Shown: in pieces, positions 1 to 5,440 of the stretch
Numbering within the stretch: position 1 is the stretch's first letter
Layout of the letters: each line of letters opens with the position of its first letter
Assembly (NCBI GenBank): GCA_049651845.1
Contig: JBASCW010000001.1
Location: forward strand, 1 to 8,215
DNA: 8,215 bases
Direction of reading: 5' to 3'
Origin: RBG-16-66-20 sp049651845
GTDB taxonomy: Bacteria > Pseudomonadota > Gammaproteobacteria > Burkholderiales > SG8-39
Program-made: the position numbers and the translations under genes
Notes under the pieces: generated by a model
The model's input: only the letters and a program-made list of their open reading frames with translations
What the model was told of the DNA's origin: nothing
The model's database searches: none

Positions 1-434
1 GCGCACGCTCGAGTGCCTGCGGCTGCCAGAGCCCCAGGTGCGCGAGGATCGCTCGCACCAGCGCCGGATCCTCGATCGGCGCAATCACCCTCATCGGGCC
101 TTGGCACTTGGGACACACGAGCGGGTCAGCTTCGTAGACTTTGCGGATCGGCCGCGCCCAAGCCAGCTTCGCGCGGCTCGCGTACTCGCCAAGCACTTCG
201 ATGACGCCGCTGGCCGTAGTCGCCACTGCAGTGGCGCCCTTCGCCTTGCGCGCTCCGCGACTGCGGCTCGAGTACCAGCCCACGTACCTGACGAGTTGCT
301 CGTAGCGATCGGGGATTGTGCTTGCAAAGCAGCTCCAGCCACTGGGCGCCCGGCATCACCCGGAAGTTGCGCTTGAGCCCAAGGTGCATCTTCGAGCGGT
401 AGATCACGGTGCCCGAAGCCGCGTCGTAGCTCAT
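1..434 (-). pseudogene. IS91-family transposase, C-terminal remnant, frameshifted and cut at both ends
   Basis: Read leftward from 434, the frame opens with MSYDAASGTVIYRSKMH, followed by FRVMPGAQWLELLCKH. This is typical of the central to C-terminal part of IS91/IS801-type (Y2-type) rolling-circle transposases. The frame is then lost by one extra base near 316 (AAT where the family pattern wants ATC in the 'CKHIPDRY' motif). In the shifted frame the protein resumes as DRYEQLVRYVGWYSSRSRG, then the zinc-type motif VCPKCQGPMRVIA and EDPALVRAILAHLGLWQPQ, staying open to the window edge. The N-terminal part with the HUH nuclease and catalytic tyrosines is absent, because the similarity stops at 434 where permease sequence begins. 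No IS terminus is visible at that join, so this is an internal fragment and not a clean insertion. Family assignment is from recognised motifs; the indel could be real decay or a sequence error. Confidence 0.85.
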
Positions 435-436
435 CT

Positions 437-547
437 ACGCTTGCGCTCGTCGTGGCGGTGGTCGCGCTCGTGTCGCTCGCCGGCAGTGCGCACGGCCTTC
501 TGCAAATCGTCCGGCTCTCGCCGCTGCAAGCCATGAGGCAGGAGTAG
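437..547 (+). pseudogene. ABC transporter permease (FtsX/MacB-like), C-terminal tail only
   Basis: A reading frame ending at the TAG at 545-547 gives a hydrophobic helix, TLALVVAVVALVSLAG, followed by LLQIVRLSPLQAMRQE. The closing pattern of a last transmembrane helix followed by 'R.xP.xAMR.E' is typical of FtsX-domain permeases of the MacB/LolC type, which pair with the ATPase found immediately downstream. About 36 codons remain of a protein normally near 400 residues; everything upstream has been replaced by the transposase remnant. The frame entering from the left (before 437) matches the transposase on the other strand, so the break lies at about 435-437. It cannot make a working permease. 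Assignment is by sequence style plus the neighbouring ATPase. Confidence 0.65.
540..544 (+). promoter_or_regulatory. Ribosome binding site for the original ATPase start
   Basis: AGGAG lies inside the last codons of the permease tail, seven bases before the GTG at 552. The GTG opens with MALIE, a typical beginning for this ATPase class. The site supports GTG 552 as the ancestral start and shows that the ATPase was translationally coupled to the permease. Confidence 0.5.
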
Positions 548-551
548 AACC

Positions 552-990
552 GTGGCACTGATTGAAGACGATCGGGTTCGTATTCCAGGGCTTCAACCTG
601 ATTCCGAACCTGAGCACGCTCGAGAACGTGATGCTGCCGATGGAGTTCGCGGACGTCTCCCCGAACGAGCGGCGCCGGCGCGCCGGAGAGCTGCTCGCGC
701 GGGTCGGGCTGCAGGCCCGCGCGAACCACCGGCCGGCAGAGCTCTCGGGCGGCGAGCGGCAGCGCACCGCCATCGCGCGCTCGCTCGCCAACGATCCGCC
801 GCTCGTGCTCGCCGACGAGCCCACCGGCAACCTCGACTCGAAGACCGGAGAGATGATCTACGAGCTGCTGCGCGGAGTGTCGGCCGAGCGCACAGTGCTC
901 GTCGTCACTCACGCCGAGCCGCTCGCGCAGATGGCCGAGCGCGTGATCCACATCAGCGACGGCAAGCTCGCAAGCGCTGAACACCAGTAA
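552..990 (+). pseudogene. ABC transporter ATPase (LolD/MacB class) lacking Walker A
   Basis: From about 566 the protein is a clear ATP-binding subunit of a LolD/MacB-class exporter. It has the Q-loop GFVFQGFNLIP, signature LSGGERQRTAIARSLA, Walker B with D-loop LVLADEPTGNLD and H-loop VVTHAE, and stops at 988-990. What should precede it is missing. The native start (GTG 552, RBS at 540-544) gives only MALIE before joining directly to the Q-loop region in another frame (552 frame versus 562 frame). Members of this class are about 220-235 residues with roughly 85-95 residues before the Q-loop, so about 80-85 codons are lost, including the Walker A P-loop. A TTG at 562 could start a 142-residue product, but without a P-loop it could not bind ATP normally. 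The rest shows no frame damage, so the deletion is recent or an assembly fault. Confidence 0.85.
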
Positions 991-1006
991 TGAAAGGAGA
1001 CCGAAG

Positions 1007-1330
1007 ATGCGCAGAAGACTGTTCTTGACCGCAGCTCTCGCCGGAACGCTATTCGCACTTTCGTGGGCGGCCGCGGCGCAAGAGAAAATCGAAGGTAAGG
1101 TCCTGAGTACCAAGCTCACCGTCTGCACGTTTAAGCCCGGCGGCTGCGAAGGTACGATGGTGCTCGGGACCGCGAAGCCCGAGCAGATCACGATCAAAGT
1201 GCCGCTCGGCACGATGATCCAGAAAGGCAGCGAAACCGTCTTTCTGCCGGCGCTGCGCGGGCGCACGGTGAGCGTAACGCACGTCACAGAGAAGGGCGAG
1301 AGAATCGCGCGCTCGATTGACGTGAAGTAG
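1007..1330 (+). CDS. Small secreted protein of unknown function
   Basis: This 107-residue protein has a Sec signal peptide (RRR start, hydrophobic core, likely cut after A24 in AAAA-QEK). The mature part is about 83 residues, probably all beta: KIEGKVLSTKLTVCTF, then PEQITIKVPLGTMI, then GRTVSVTHVT, ending SIDVK. Cysteines C40 and C47 (six residues apart) could form a disulfide in the periplasm. A strong RBS (AGGAG, 995-999) is seven bases before the ATG, and the start is only 16 bases after the ATPase stop, so it belonged to the same operon as the damaged ABC transporter. I do not recognise the family. An OB-fold-like or substrate-handling accessory protein for the exporter is possible, but this is inferred from size and context only. 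Its last codons are part of the 52-bp repeat seen again near 5389. Confidence 0.85.
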   Translation: MRRRLFLTAALAGTLFALSWAAAAQEKIEGKVLSTKLTVCTFKPGGCEGTMVLGTAKPEQITIKVPLGTMIQKGSETVFLPALRGRTVSVTHVTEKGERIARSIDVK

Positions 1331-1358
1331 GGCGTTCAACGCTCGGGCGGCGGGCCGG
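1307..1358 (+). repeat. 52-bp imperfect direct repeat, left copy
   Basis: Ungapped alignment to 5389-5440 with the two TAG codons (1328-1330 and 5410-5412) superposed gives 41 identities in 52. This copy covers the end of the secreted-protein gene (SIDVK-stop) and, on the minus strand, a stop codon at 1336-1338 preceded by codons for G-P-P-P-E-R. Similarity fades after about 1358 and before about 1307. Confidence 0.75.
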
Positions 1359-1419
1359 TCGGACGATCAGCGACAACGGTATTCGCGTCGATTTCCGCGG
1401 CCGAATACTCTATCGGCAC
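1336..1419 (-). pseudogene. Possible C-terminal scrap of a convergent gene
   Basis: The minus-strand frame ending at 1336-1338 reads ADRPTGPPPER-stop. The end of the flippase-like gene at 5418 reads GSLPGTPPQR-stop, in the same position relative to a convergent IDVK-stop frame. This suggests that 1336 to about 1360 is the tail of a homologue of that gene, with the rest replaced. Further upstream the frame remains open (EYSAAEIDANTVV) but shows no flippase-like hydrophobic character. A 27-codon ORF from a GTG at 1417-1419 is also possible. The evidence is short; no coding activity is claimed. Confidence 0.3.
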
Positions 1420-1462
1420 CCATGCACCCGGTAAATGGGCGCGGCCGGCTCGAGCCACGAGC

Positions 1463-1468
1463 TATAGT
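1463..1468 (+). promoter_or_regulatory. Possible -10 box for the HupE/UreJ-like gene
   Basis: TATAGT in the context GCTATAGTGCC resembles a sigma-70 -10 element and lies 33 bases before the ATG at 1502. No good -35 hexamer is seen 16-18 bases upstream. The 1331-1501 gap holds no other convincing gene on the plus strand. Confidence 0.3.
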
Positions 1469-1501
1469 GCCCGCCAAGCGCCGGGAACCAGCACTTCAGC
1501 C

Positions 1502-2629
1502 ATGCTGCCTGTCAGAGCTGCCTACACACCGCAGGGAGGGGTCGCCGGACTGTTGCGGCTGGTTCTGTTCCTGGCGGCAGCGGCAACGGCAATACCGGCT
1601 CTCGCGCACAACATCAAGCTCAGCAGCTCGAAGCTCGAGCTTGCCGCCCATGGCGCGCGCGCCCATGTCGAGCTGAACGGCGCGGATCTTGAGGCCGCTG
1701 CCGGCGTCCGCCTGCTCGGACCGGACGGAAGCGTATCGGCCGAGCGGCTGAATGCGCAGCGCGACGCGGTAACCGGCTATGTGCTGAAGAATGTACAGCT
1801 CCTTAACCGCAGTACCGCGGCATGTCCCGCCCGGGTGCGCGAGCTGCAGGCGTCGCGCGAGCACGTGCTGCTGCAGGTCGAATGGATCTGCCCGCCGATG
1901 ACCGGCGAGCTCGTCTACCGCGCGACGCTGTTCCACGAAGTCGATCCCGCCGCGCGTCATATGATCGTCGTCTCCTCCGGCGGGACGAGCCGGCTCGGAC
2001 TGCTTTCGGTTGCAGTCCCGAGCATGACTCTTTCGGCAACGCATGCCGGAACGGGTGAAGTGTTATGGCATTACTTCGTCGCGGGACTCGAGCATATCGC
2101 CATCGGTTACGACCACATCGCTTTCCTGCTCGCAGTGATCCTGTGGGGCCGGCGCTTTTGGCCGCTGGTCGCCGTCGTCACCTCCTTTACGCTCGCCCAT
2201 TCGATCACTCTCGGCCTGTCGGTGCTGGAGGTGTTCACCCTGCCCACACGGTGGGTGGAATTGCTGATCGCCGTGAGCATCATCTACGTTGCCGCCGAGA
2301 ATTTCCTCTCCCGGGACATCGCCGGGCGCTGGCGGCTGACATTTTTCTTCGGCTTGCTGCACGGCTTTGGTTTTGCCGCCGCGCTGCGCGAGTACGGCCT
2401 TCCGACGCAGTCATTGGCCGCGGCGCTCGCGGCGTTCAACGTCGGCGTCGAGGCGGGACAGCTGGCGATCGTGCTGGCGGCCATCGTTGCGTTCGCCGGC
2501 ATGCGCAGGGTGGCGCTCGTACTGCCGCGCATGCGCTGGGAAATGCTTGAGGCACGCGCCGGTCAGGTGATTTCCGGGTCGATACTGGCGCTTGGCGTTT
2601 ACTGGCTCGGCGAGCGATTCTGGGCATGA
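1502..2629 (+). CDS. HupE/UreJ-type membrane protein with exported N-terminal domain
   Basis: This 375-residue protein has a signal peptide (hydrophobic 17-35, likely cut after A35 in ALA-HN). A soluble periplasmic domain follows (about 36-180) with C108 and C130 as a possible disulfide. The C-terminal membrane domain (about 185-370) has the hallmarks of the HupE/UreJ_2 family: GLEHIAIGYDHIAFLLAV (195-212), LAHSITL (231-237, H233), FFFGLLHGFGFAAAL (281-295, H287) and FNVGVEAGQL (312-321, with N313, E317, Q320). Family relatives are associated with nickel or other metal handling (HupE with hydrogenase, UreJ with urease). The conserved histidines and acidic residues within helices fit a metal path, but this branch with a large N-domain is not well characterised. 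No urease or hydrogenase genes lie in the window. ATG 1502 is chosen because it gives a complete signal peptide; its RBS is weak. Confidence 0.85.
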   Translation: MLPVRAAYTPQGGVAGLLRLVLFLAAAATAIPALAHNIKLSSSKLELAAHGARAHVELNGADLEAAAGVRLLGPDGSVSAERLNAQRDAVTGYVLKNVQLLNRSTAACPARVRELQASREHVLLQVEWICPPMTGELVYRATLFHEVDPAARHMIVVSSGGTSRLGLLSVAVPSMTLSATHAGTGEVLWHYFVAGLEHIAIGYDHIAFLLAVILWGRRFWPLVAVVTSFTLAHSITLGLSVLEVFTLPTRWVELLIAVSIIYVAAENFLSRDIAGRWRLTFFFGLLHGFGFAAALREYGLPTQSLAAALAAFNVGVEAGQLAIVLAAIVAFAGMRRVALVLPRMRWEMLEARAGQVISGSILALGVYWLGERFWA

Positions 2630-2668
2630 CGCGGTTCTTGAAACGGACTTGAGGGCTGGCAGAAGTGG

Positions 2669-2697
2669 TTGACACGTCGAGGTCGTTCCGGTGTAGG
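2669..2697 (+). promoter_or_regulatory. Sigma-70-type promoter for the exported amidase gene
   Basis: A perfect TTGACA -35 box (2669-2674) is followed after 17 bases by TGTAGG (2692-2697), a weak -10. TAGGCT at 2694-2699 is the alternative, with a 19-base spacer. Transcription would start near 2705, leaving a leader of about 45 bases that ends in a strong RBS (GGGGAGG, 2738-2744, six bases before ATG 2751). It lies in a short intergenic gap, which supports an independent transcript for the amidase. Confidence 0.5.
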
Positions 2698-2750
2698 CTG
2701 GCGCCTCTCAGGGAGCACCCCCGCGTTCCTGATCACAGGGGAGGAACAAC

Positions 2751-4001
2751 ATGCGCAAATCCATCCACCTGCTGCTGGCGGCGGTCGTGTTCGCTCCCCT
2801 TTCGGCGCAAGCGGACACGACGGACGTCAAGACCCAGTCTATCGTTGCAGTCAAGAAGAAGGGCGCGCATTGCACCGGCGACCCGAACTGTTTTAACCGC
2901 TACCACCCGGAAATCAAGCCGGTGGCTCGGGCAAAGCCCGGCCAGTTGATTCGTTTCGAGACGCGCGACGCGCTCGACTCGACACTGAACCTGAAGTCCC
3001 AGCCGAAAGACGTCACGGCCGTCGACCTGAACCTTGTTCATCCGCTGACCGGGCCGGTGCACATCGAGGGCGCGAAGCGCGGCGACGTGCTGGCGATCAC
3101 GCTCGTCGACATCGAGCCCGACCAGTACGGCTACACCACTGTCGTCCCGGGCTTCGGCTTCCTGCGCGACCTGTTTCCCAATCCTTATATCGCGAACTGG
3201 AAGCTGACGCGGCTCGAGGCGCGCTCGGACCAGATTCCCGGGGTGGCGATCCCGTTCAACGGCTTCATGGGCACGGTCGGCGTCCTGCCCGGACCGCAGG
3301 AAACCGAAGCTTGGGTGAAGCGCGAAACGGAGCTCGGCAAGGCTGGCGGCATAGCGCTGCCGCCGGAGCCGAAGGGCGCGCTGCCGGCCGACGTTTGCGG
3401 CGTCAACGGCAAGTTCAAGGACCAGTGCCTGCGCACCATTCCGCCGCGCGAGAACGGCGGCAATATGGATATCAAGCAGATGGTGGTGGGAACGACCTTG
3501 CTGGTGCCGTGCTTCATCGACGGTTGCGGCCTGTTCGTCGGCGACGTCCATTACGCGCAAGGCGACGGCGAAGTCGCCGGCACCGCGATCGAGATGGGGG
3601 CGAAAGTGACGGTGCGCACCGCGATCCGCAAGGGTATGGGCTCGCTGGTGAAGACCCCCCATTTCGAGGGCGGCTCGCAGCTGAAGCAACTCGAGCCGGA
3701 TGCGTTCTACGCGACCGTCGGCTACCCCCTGAAAAACGCCGGGGAGATCCCGCCCTATACGACCTATCTTGACTCCAAGAAGATCGCGCCGCTGACCAAC
3801 CTCTCCGAAGACCTGACGCTGGCGGCACGCAATGCGCTGATTCACATGATCGACTATCTGGTGAAGGAAAAAGGCCTGACCCGCGAACAGGCTTACGTGG
3901 TTTGCAGCGTGGCGGTCGACCTGCGGATCGGCAATCTCGTCGATGTGCCCAACTACGCCGTGTCCGCGATCCTGCCGCTCAACATTTTCACCAAGAAGTA
4001 G
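2751..4001 (+). CDS. Exported acetamidase/formamidase-family amidohydrolase
   Basis: This 416-residue protein belongs to the FmdA/AmdA family, whose characterised members hydrolyse formamide or acetamide to the acid and ammonia. Matching segments are VHPLTGPVHIEGAKRGDVL (96-114), PGFGFLRD (133-140), FNGFMGTVGVLPG (169-181), the family core PPRENGGNMDIKQMVVG (231-247) and LFVGDVHYAQGDGEVAGTAIE (261-281), and AYVVCSVAVDLRIGNLVD (381-398). Likely active-site or metal-contact residues are H97, E234, D240, D265, H267, Q270, D272 and E274, by family analogy. Unlike the cytoplasmic family members it begins with a clear Sec signal peptide (cut after A21, AQA-DT), and the mature N-terminus has C41 and C47, so it should act in the periplasm. 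Promoter and RBS are strong, and a terminator-like hairpin follows. Substrate is not predictable; a longer amide or another ring-opening reaction is possible. Confidence 0.9.
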   Translation: MRKSIHLLLAAVVFAPLSAQADTTDVKTQSIVAVKKKGAHCTGDPNCFNRYHPEIKPVARAKPGQLIRFETRDALDSTLNLKSQPKDVTAVDLNLVHPLTGPVHIEGAKRGDVLAITLVDIEPDQYGYTTVVPGFGFLRDLFPNPYIANWKLTRLEARSDQIPGVAIPFNGFMGTVGVLPGPQETEAWVKRETELGKAGGIALPPEPKGALPADVCGVNGKFKDQCLRTIPPRENGGNMDIKQMVVGTTLLVPCFIDGCGLFVGDVHYAQGDGEVAGTAIEMGAKVTVRTAIRKGMGSLVKTPHFEGGSQLKQLEPDAFYATVGYPLKNAGEIPPYTTYLDSKKIAPLTNLSEDLTLAARNALIHMIDYLVKEKGLTREQAYVVCSVAVDLRIGNLVDVPNYAVSAILPLNIFTKK

Positions 4002-4030
4002 CTCGCACGCCTGAGGTTGACGGCTCCCCA

Positions 4031-4078
4031 GACCCCGCCGCCTTTCTGTCGCGTGCGGCGGCGGGTCGTTTTCTCTCT
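4031..4078 (+). terminator. Rho-independent terminator-like hairpin after the amidase gene
   Basis: The left arm GACCCCGCCGCC (4031-4042) pairs with GGCGGCGGGTC (4057-4067), giving eleven base pairs with one bulged C and a 14-base loop. GTTTTCTCTCT (4068-4078) follows. The hairpin starts 29 bases after the amidase stop. It overlaps the likely start region of the next gene, so it either ends the amidase transcript or partly limits read-through. Confidence 0.6.
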
Positions 4079-4598
4079 GGCGTCTGCCGGCGCCTGGCTC
4101 CTTTTGACGGGTCACTCGCCGTACCGGCAGTGGCGGGTGTTCCGCCAGCGATATCTGCTGATCACCACCAGCCGCGATGACCCCGGCGCCGACGACCTGG
4201 GCGAGCGCATCGCAGCAGTGCTCGCAGCCCGTCTTCCCGAGAGCCGCGCGATGGTGAGCAGGGCGCCCAGCGTCGAGCGCATCGCCAGCCTGATGACTAC
4301 GGGGCAGGCGGATGTGGCGGTGCTGGCGGCCGGGTCCGCGCAAGCGCTCTACCGCGGGCATCCGCCGCTCGCGGAGTACGGACCGTTCCCCCTGCGGGTG
4401 ATCGTTGCGGCGGGGCAGTACCGGCTGGTTTGCGGCGCCGATTTCCCGCGCCCCCACGGTTATCTGCTTGCCGAGGCGCTGGCCGACAACGAGGGCAAGC
4501 CCCCGCTGCGCGTTCCCGATCCCGATGCGGCCGGCATCCCGGTGCACCCGGGGGCGCTCGCGTTTGCCCGCGGCGAGCCGGTAGGGACGCCGCCCTGA
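4053..4598 (+). CDS. Membrane-anchored TAXI/substrate-binding-like protein
   Basis: This 181-residue protein is read from GTG 4053. The start gives RRR followed by a hydrophobic segment (5-20), a natural N-terminal anchor or signal. An in-frame TTG at 4017 would add twelve proline-rich residues and has no usable RBS. The body has YLLITTSRDDPGADDLGERI (34-53), QADVAVLAAGSAQALYRG (85-102) and LRVIVAAGQYRLVC (114-127). This resembles lobe I of TAXI/NMT1-type periplasmic substrate-binding proteins, in which a beta-strand opening is followed by 'G..DVA.....A' and a later 'LR.I'. At about 150 residues after the anchor it is half the usual length, so it would lack a full second lobe. No TRAP membrane subunits are nearby. 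The stop lies four bases before the next start, so the two are an operon. The family link is moderate; it may be a distinct family. Confidence 0.65.
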   Translation: MRRRVVFSLASAGAWLLLTGHSPYRQWRVFRQRYLLITTSRDDPGADDLGERIAAVLAARLPESRAMVSRAPSVERIASLMTTGQADVAVLAAGSAQALYRGHPPLAEYGPFPLRVIVAAGQYRLVCGADFPRPHGYLLAEALADNEGKPPLRVPDPDAAGIPVHPGALAFARGEPVGTPP

Positions 4599-4602
4599 CC
4601 GG

Positions 4603-5325
4603 ATGCGCGTCGGTCTGCTCAGCCTTGCGCTCGCCTGCGCTATTCCGCACGCGCATGGCCACGACCTGATCAGCGTCGAGGCTGCGGAGAAATATCTCGC
4701 CGAGAGCGGGCGGTTGTTGGAGACAATCGCTTCGGCGCAACCGCCGGCACAGCGCGCGCAAGCGCATGTCGCGTTGGGCCGGATGCTGGATGACATTCGC
4801 GACCTGCTGAATCGCGATCTCGCCACCCACGGCCGCGTCCAGGGCCTGCCCACCAATTACCTTCTGGCGGAATTCAGATCGCGCGGACTCGAGTTTCAGC
4901 TTGCGGCCGCCGGCAACCGCTTCCTCGCAAGCCCGCGTTATTATCGTGAGGCGCTCAGGCTCGACCCGCAAGGCGCGAGAGCCGACGACGCTCTGCTCGG
5001 TCTGCTGCGAGGGCACTTCTACGACAGCTTCTCCAGCGACCCGCTGCGACCCTCCGGACAGACCTGGGCGCTGCTCGTCGAGCAGATCAGGATCGGCGAA
5101 ACGTTCTTGAAAGCGTATCCGCGGCATGCGGAGCGCGAGGAGGCAGCCTTCATCGTGCTCATCCATTACGTGCAGGCATCGCGTGCGGCCGGCGACTCTG
5201 GAATAGCGGAGCAGTTTTCCGAAAAAGCGCGCAGCGCGATCGCGGAATTCGCCGCACGCTACTCCGGCAGCATGCGCGCGGCTGCCCTGCAGGTACTGCT
5301 CGAAGGCCTTCCACGCCTAAAGTAG
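4603..5325 (+). CDS. Secreted helical-repeat (TPR-like) protein
   Basis: This 240-residue protein begins with a signal peptide (MRVGLLSLALACAI, likely cut after G19 in AHG-HD), so it is periplasmic. The mature part is almost entirely helical. Segments such as PRYYREALRLDPQGARADDA (111-130), FLKAYPRHAEREEAAFI (168-184) and IAEFAARYSGSMRAAALQ (213-230) show the 'a-x-x-yP-x-x-x-x-A-x-x-A' spacing of tetratricopeptide repeats and of BamD/YbgF-like proteins. There is no lipobox. No catalytic motif is evident, so a scaffold or binding role is most likely. It starts four bases after the preceding gene with only a weak RBS, which implies translational coupling and a joint function with the substrate-binding-like protein. 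I do not recognise a named family. Confidence 0.75.
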   Translation: MRVGLLSLALACAIPHAHGHDLISVEAAEKYLAESGRLLETIASAQPPAQRAQAHVALGRMLDDIRDLLNRDLATHGRVQGLPTNYLLAEFRSRGLEFQLAAAGNRFLASPRYYREALRLDPQGARADDALLGLLRGHFYDSFSSDPLRPSGQTWALLVEQIRIGETFLKAYPRHAEREEAAFIVLIHYVQASRAAGDSGIAEQFSEKARSAIAEFAARYSGSMRAAALQVLLEGLPRLK

Positions 5326-5388
5326 CGGCGTCAGGCAGTCAATCCACGTCGTGCTATTCACTCTGTCAGGGAACTCTGCCACTGGGAT

Positions 5389-5440
5389 TGGCGCGCGATC
5401 GACGTCAAGTAGCGCGCTCAGCGCTGCGGCGGCGTGCCGG
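5389..5440 (+). repeat. 52-bp imperfect direct repeat, right copy
   Basis: This is the partner of 1307-1358 (41/52 identical, ungapped). On the plus strand it ends a short frame RAIDVK-stop (TAG 5410-5412) that has no gene body upstream: the preceding codons read WDW and do not continue the secreted protein. On the minus strand it contains the stop (5418-5420) and last codons of the flippase-like gene, which here is intact. Confidence 0.75.

Noticed and set aside
1..434. Complete IS91 element with ori-IS or ter-IS end
   Set aside because: No element terminus could be recognised and the transposase is cut internally, so only a gene remnant is annotated.
91..1287. A 398-codon minus-strand open frame
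   Set aside because: It runs antisense through the ATPase and secreted-protein genes and crosses the transposase remnant in the wrong frame, so it is a shadow.
1331..1345. Terminator hairpin after the secreted-protein gene
   Set aside because: GCGTT/AACGC gives only five pairs with almost no loop and no T-tract follows.
2733..4856. A 707-codon open frame on the minus strand
   Set aside because: It lies antisense to the amidase and two following genes, is rich in R, H, Q and A as expected from a GC-rich shadow, and shows no domain. The plus-strand genes have signal peptides and family motifs.
5389..5412. Second complete copy of the secreted-protein gene
   Set aside because: Only the last few codons match; upstream the frame reads WDW and has no similarity or signal peptide.
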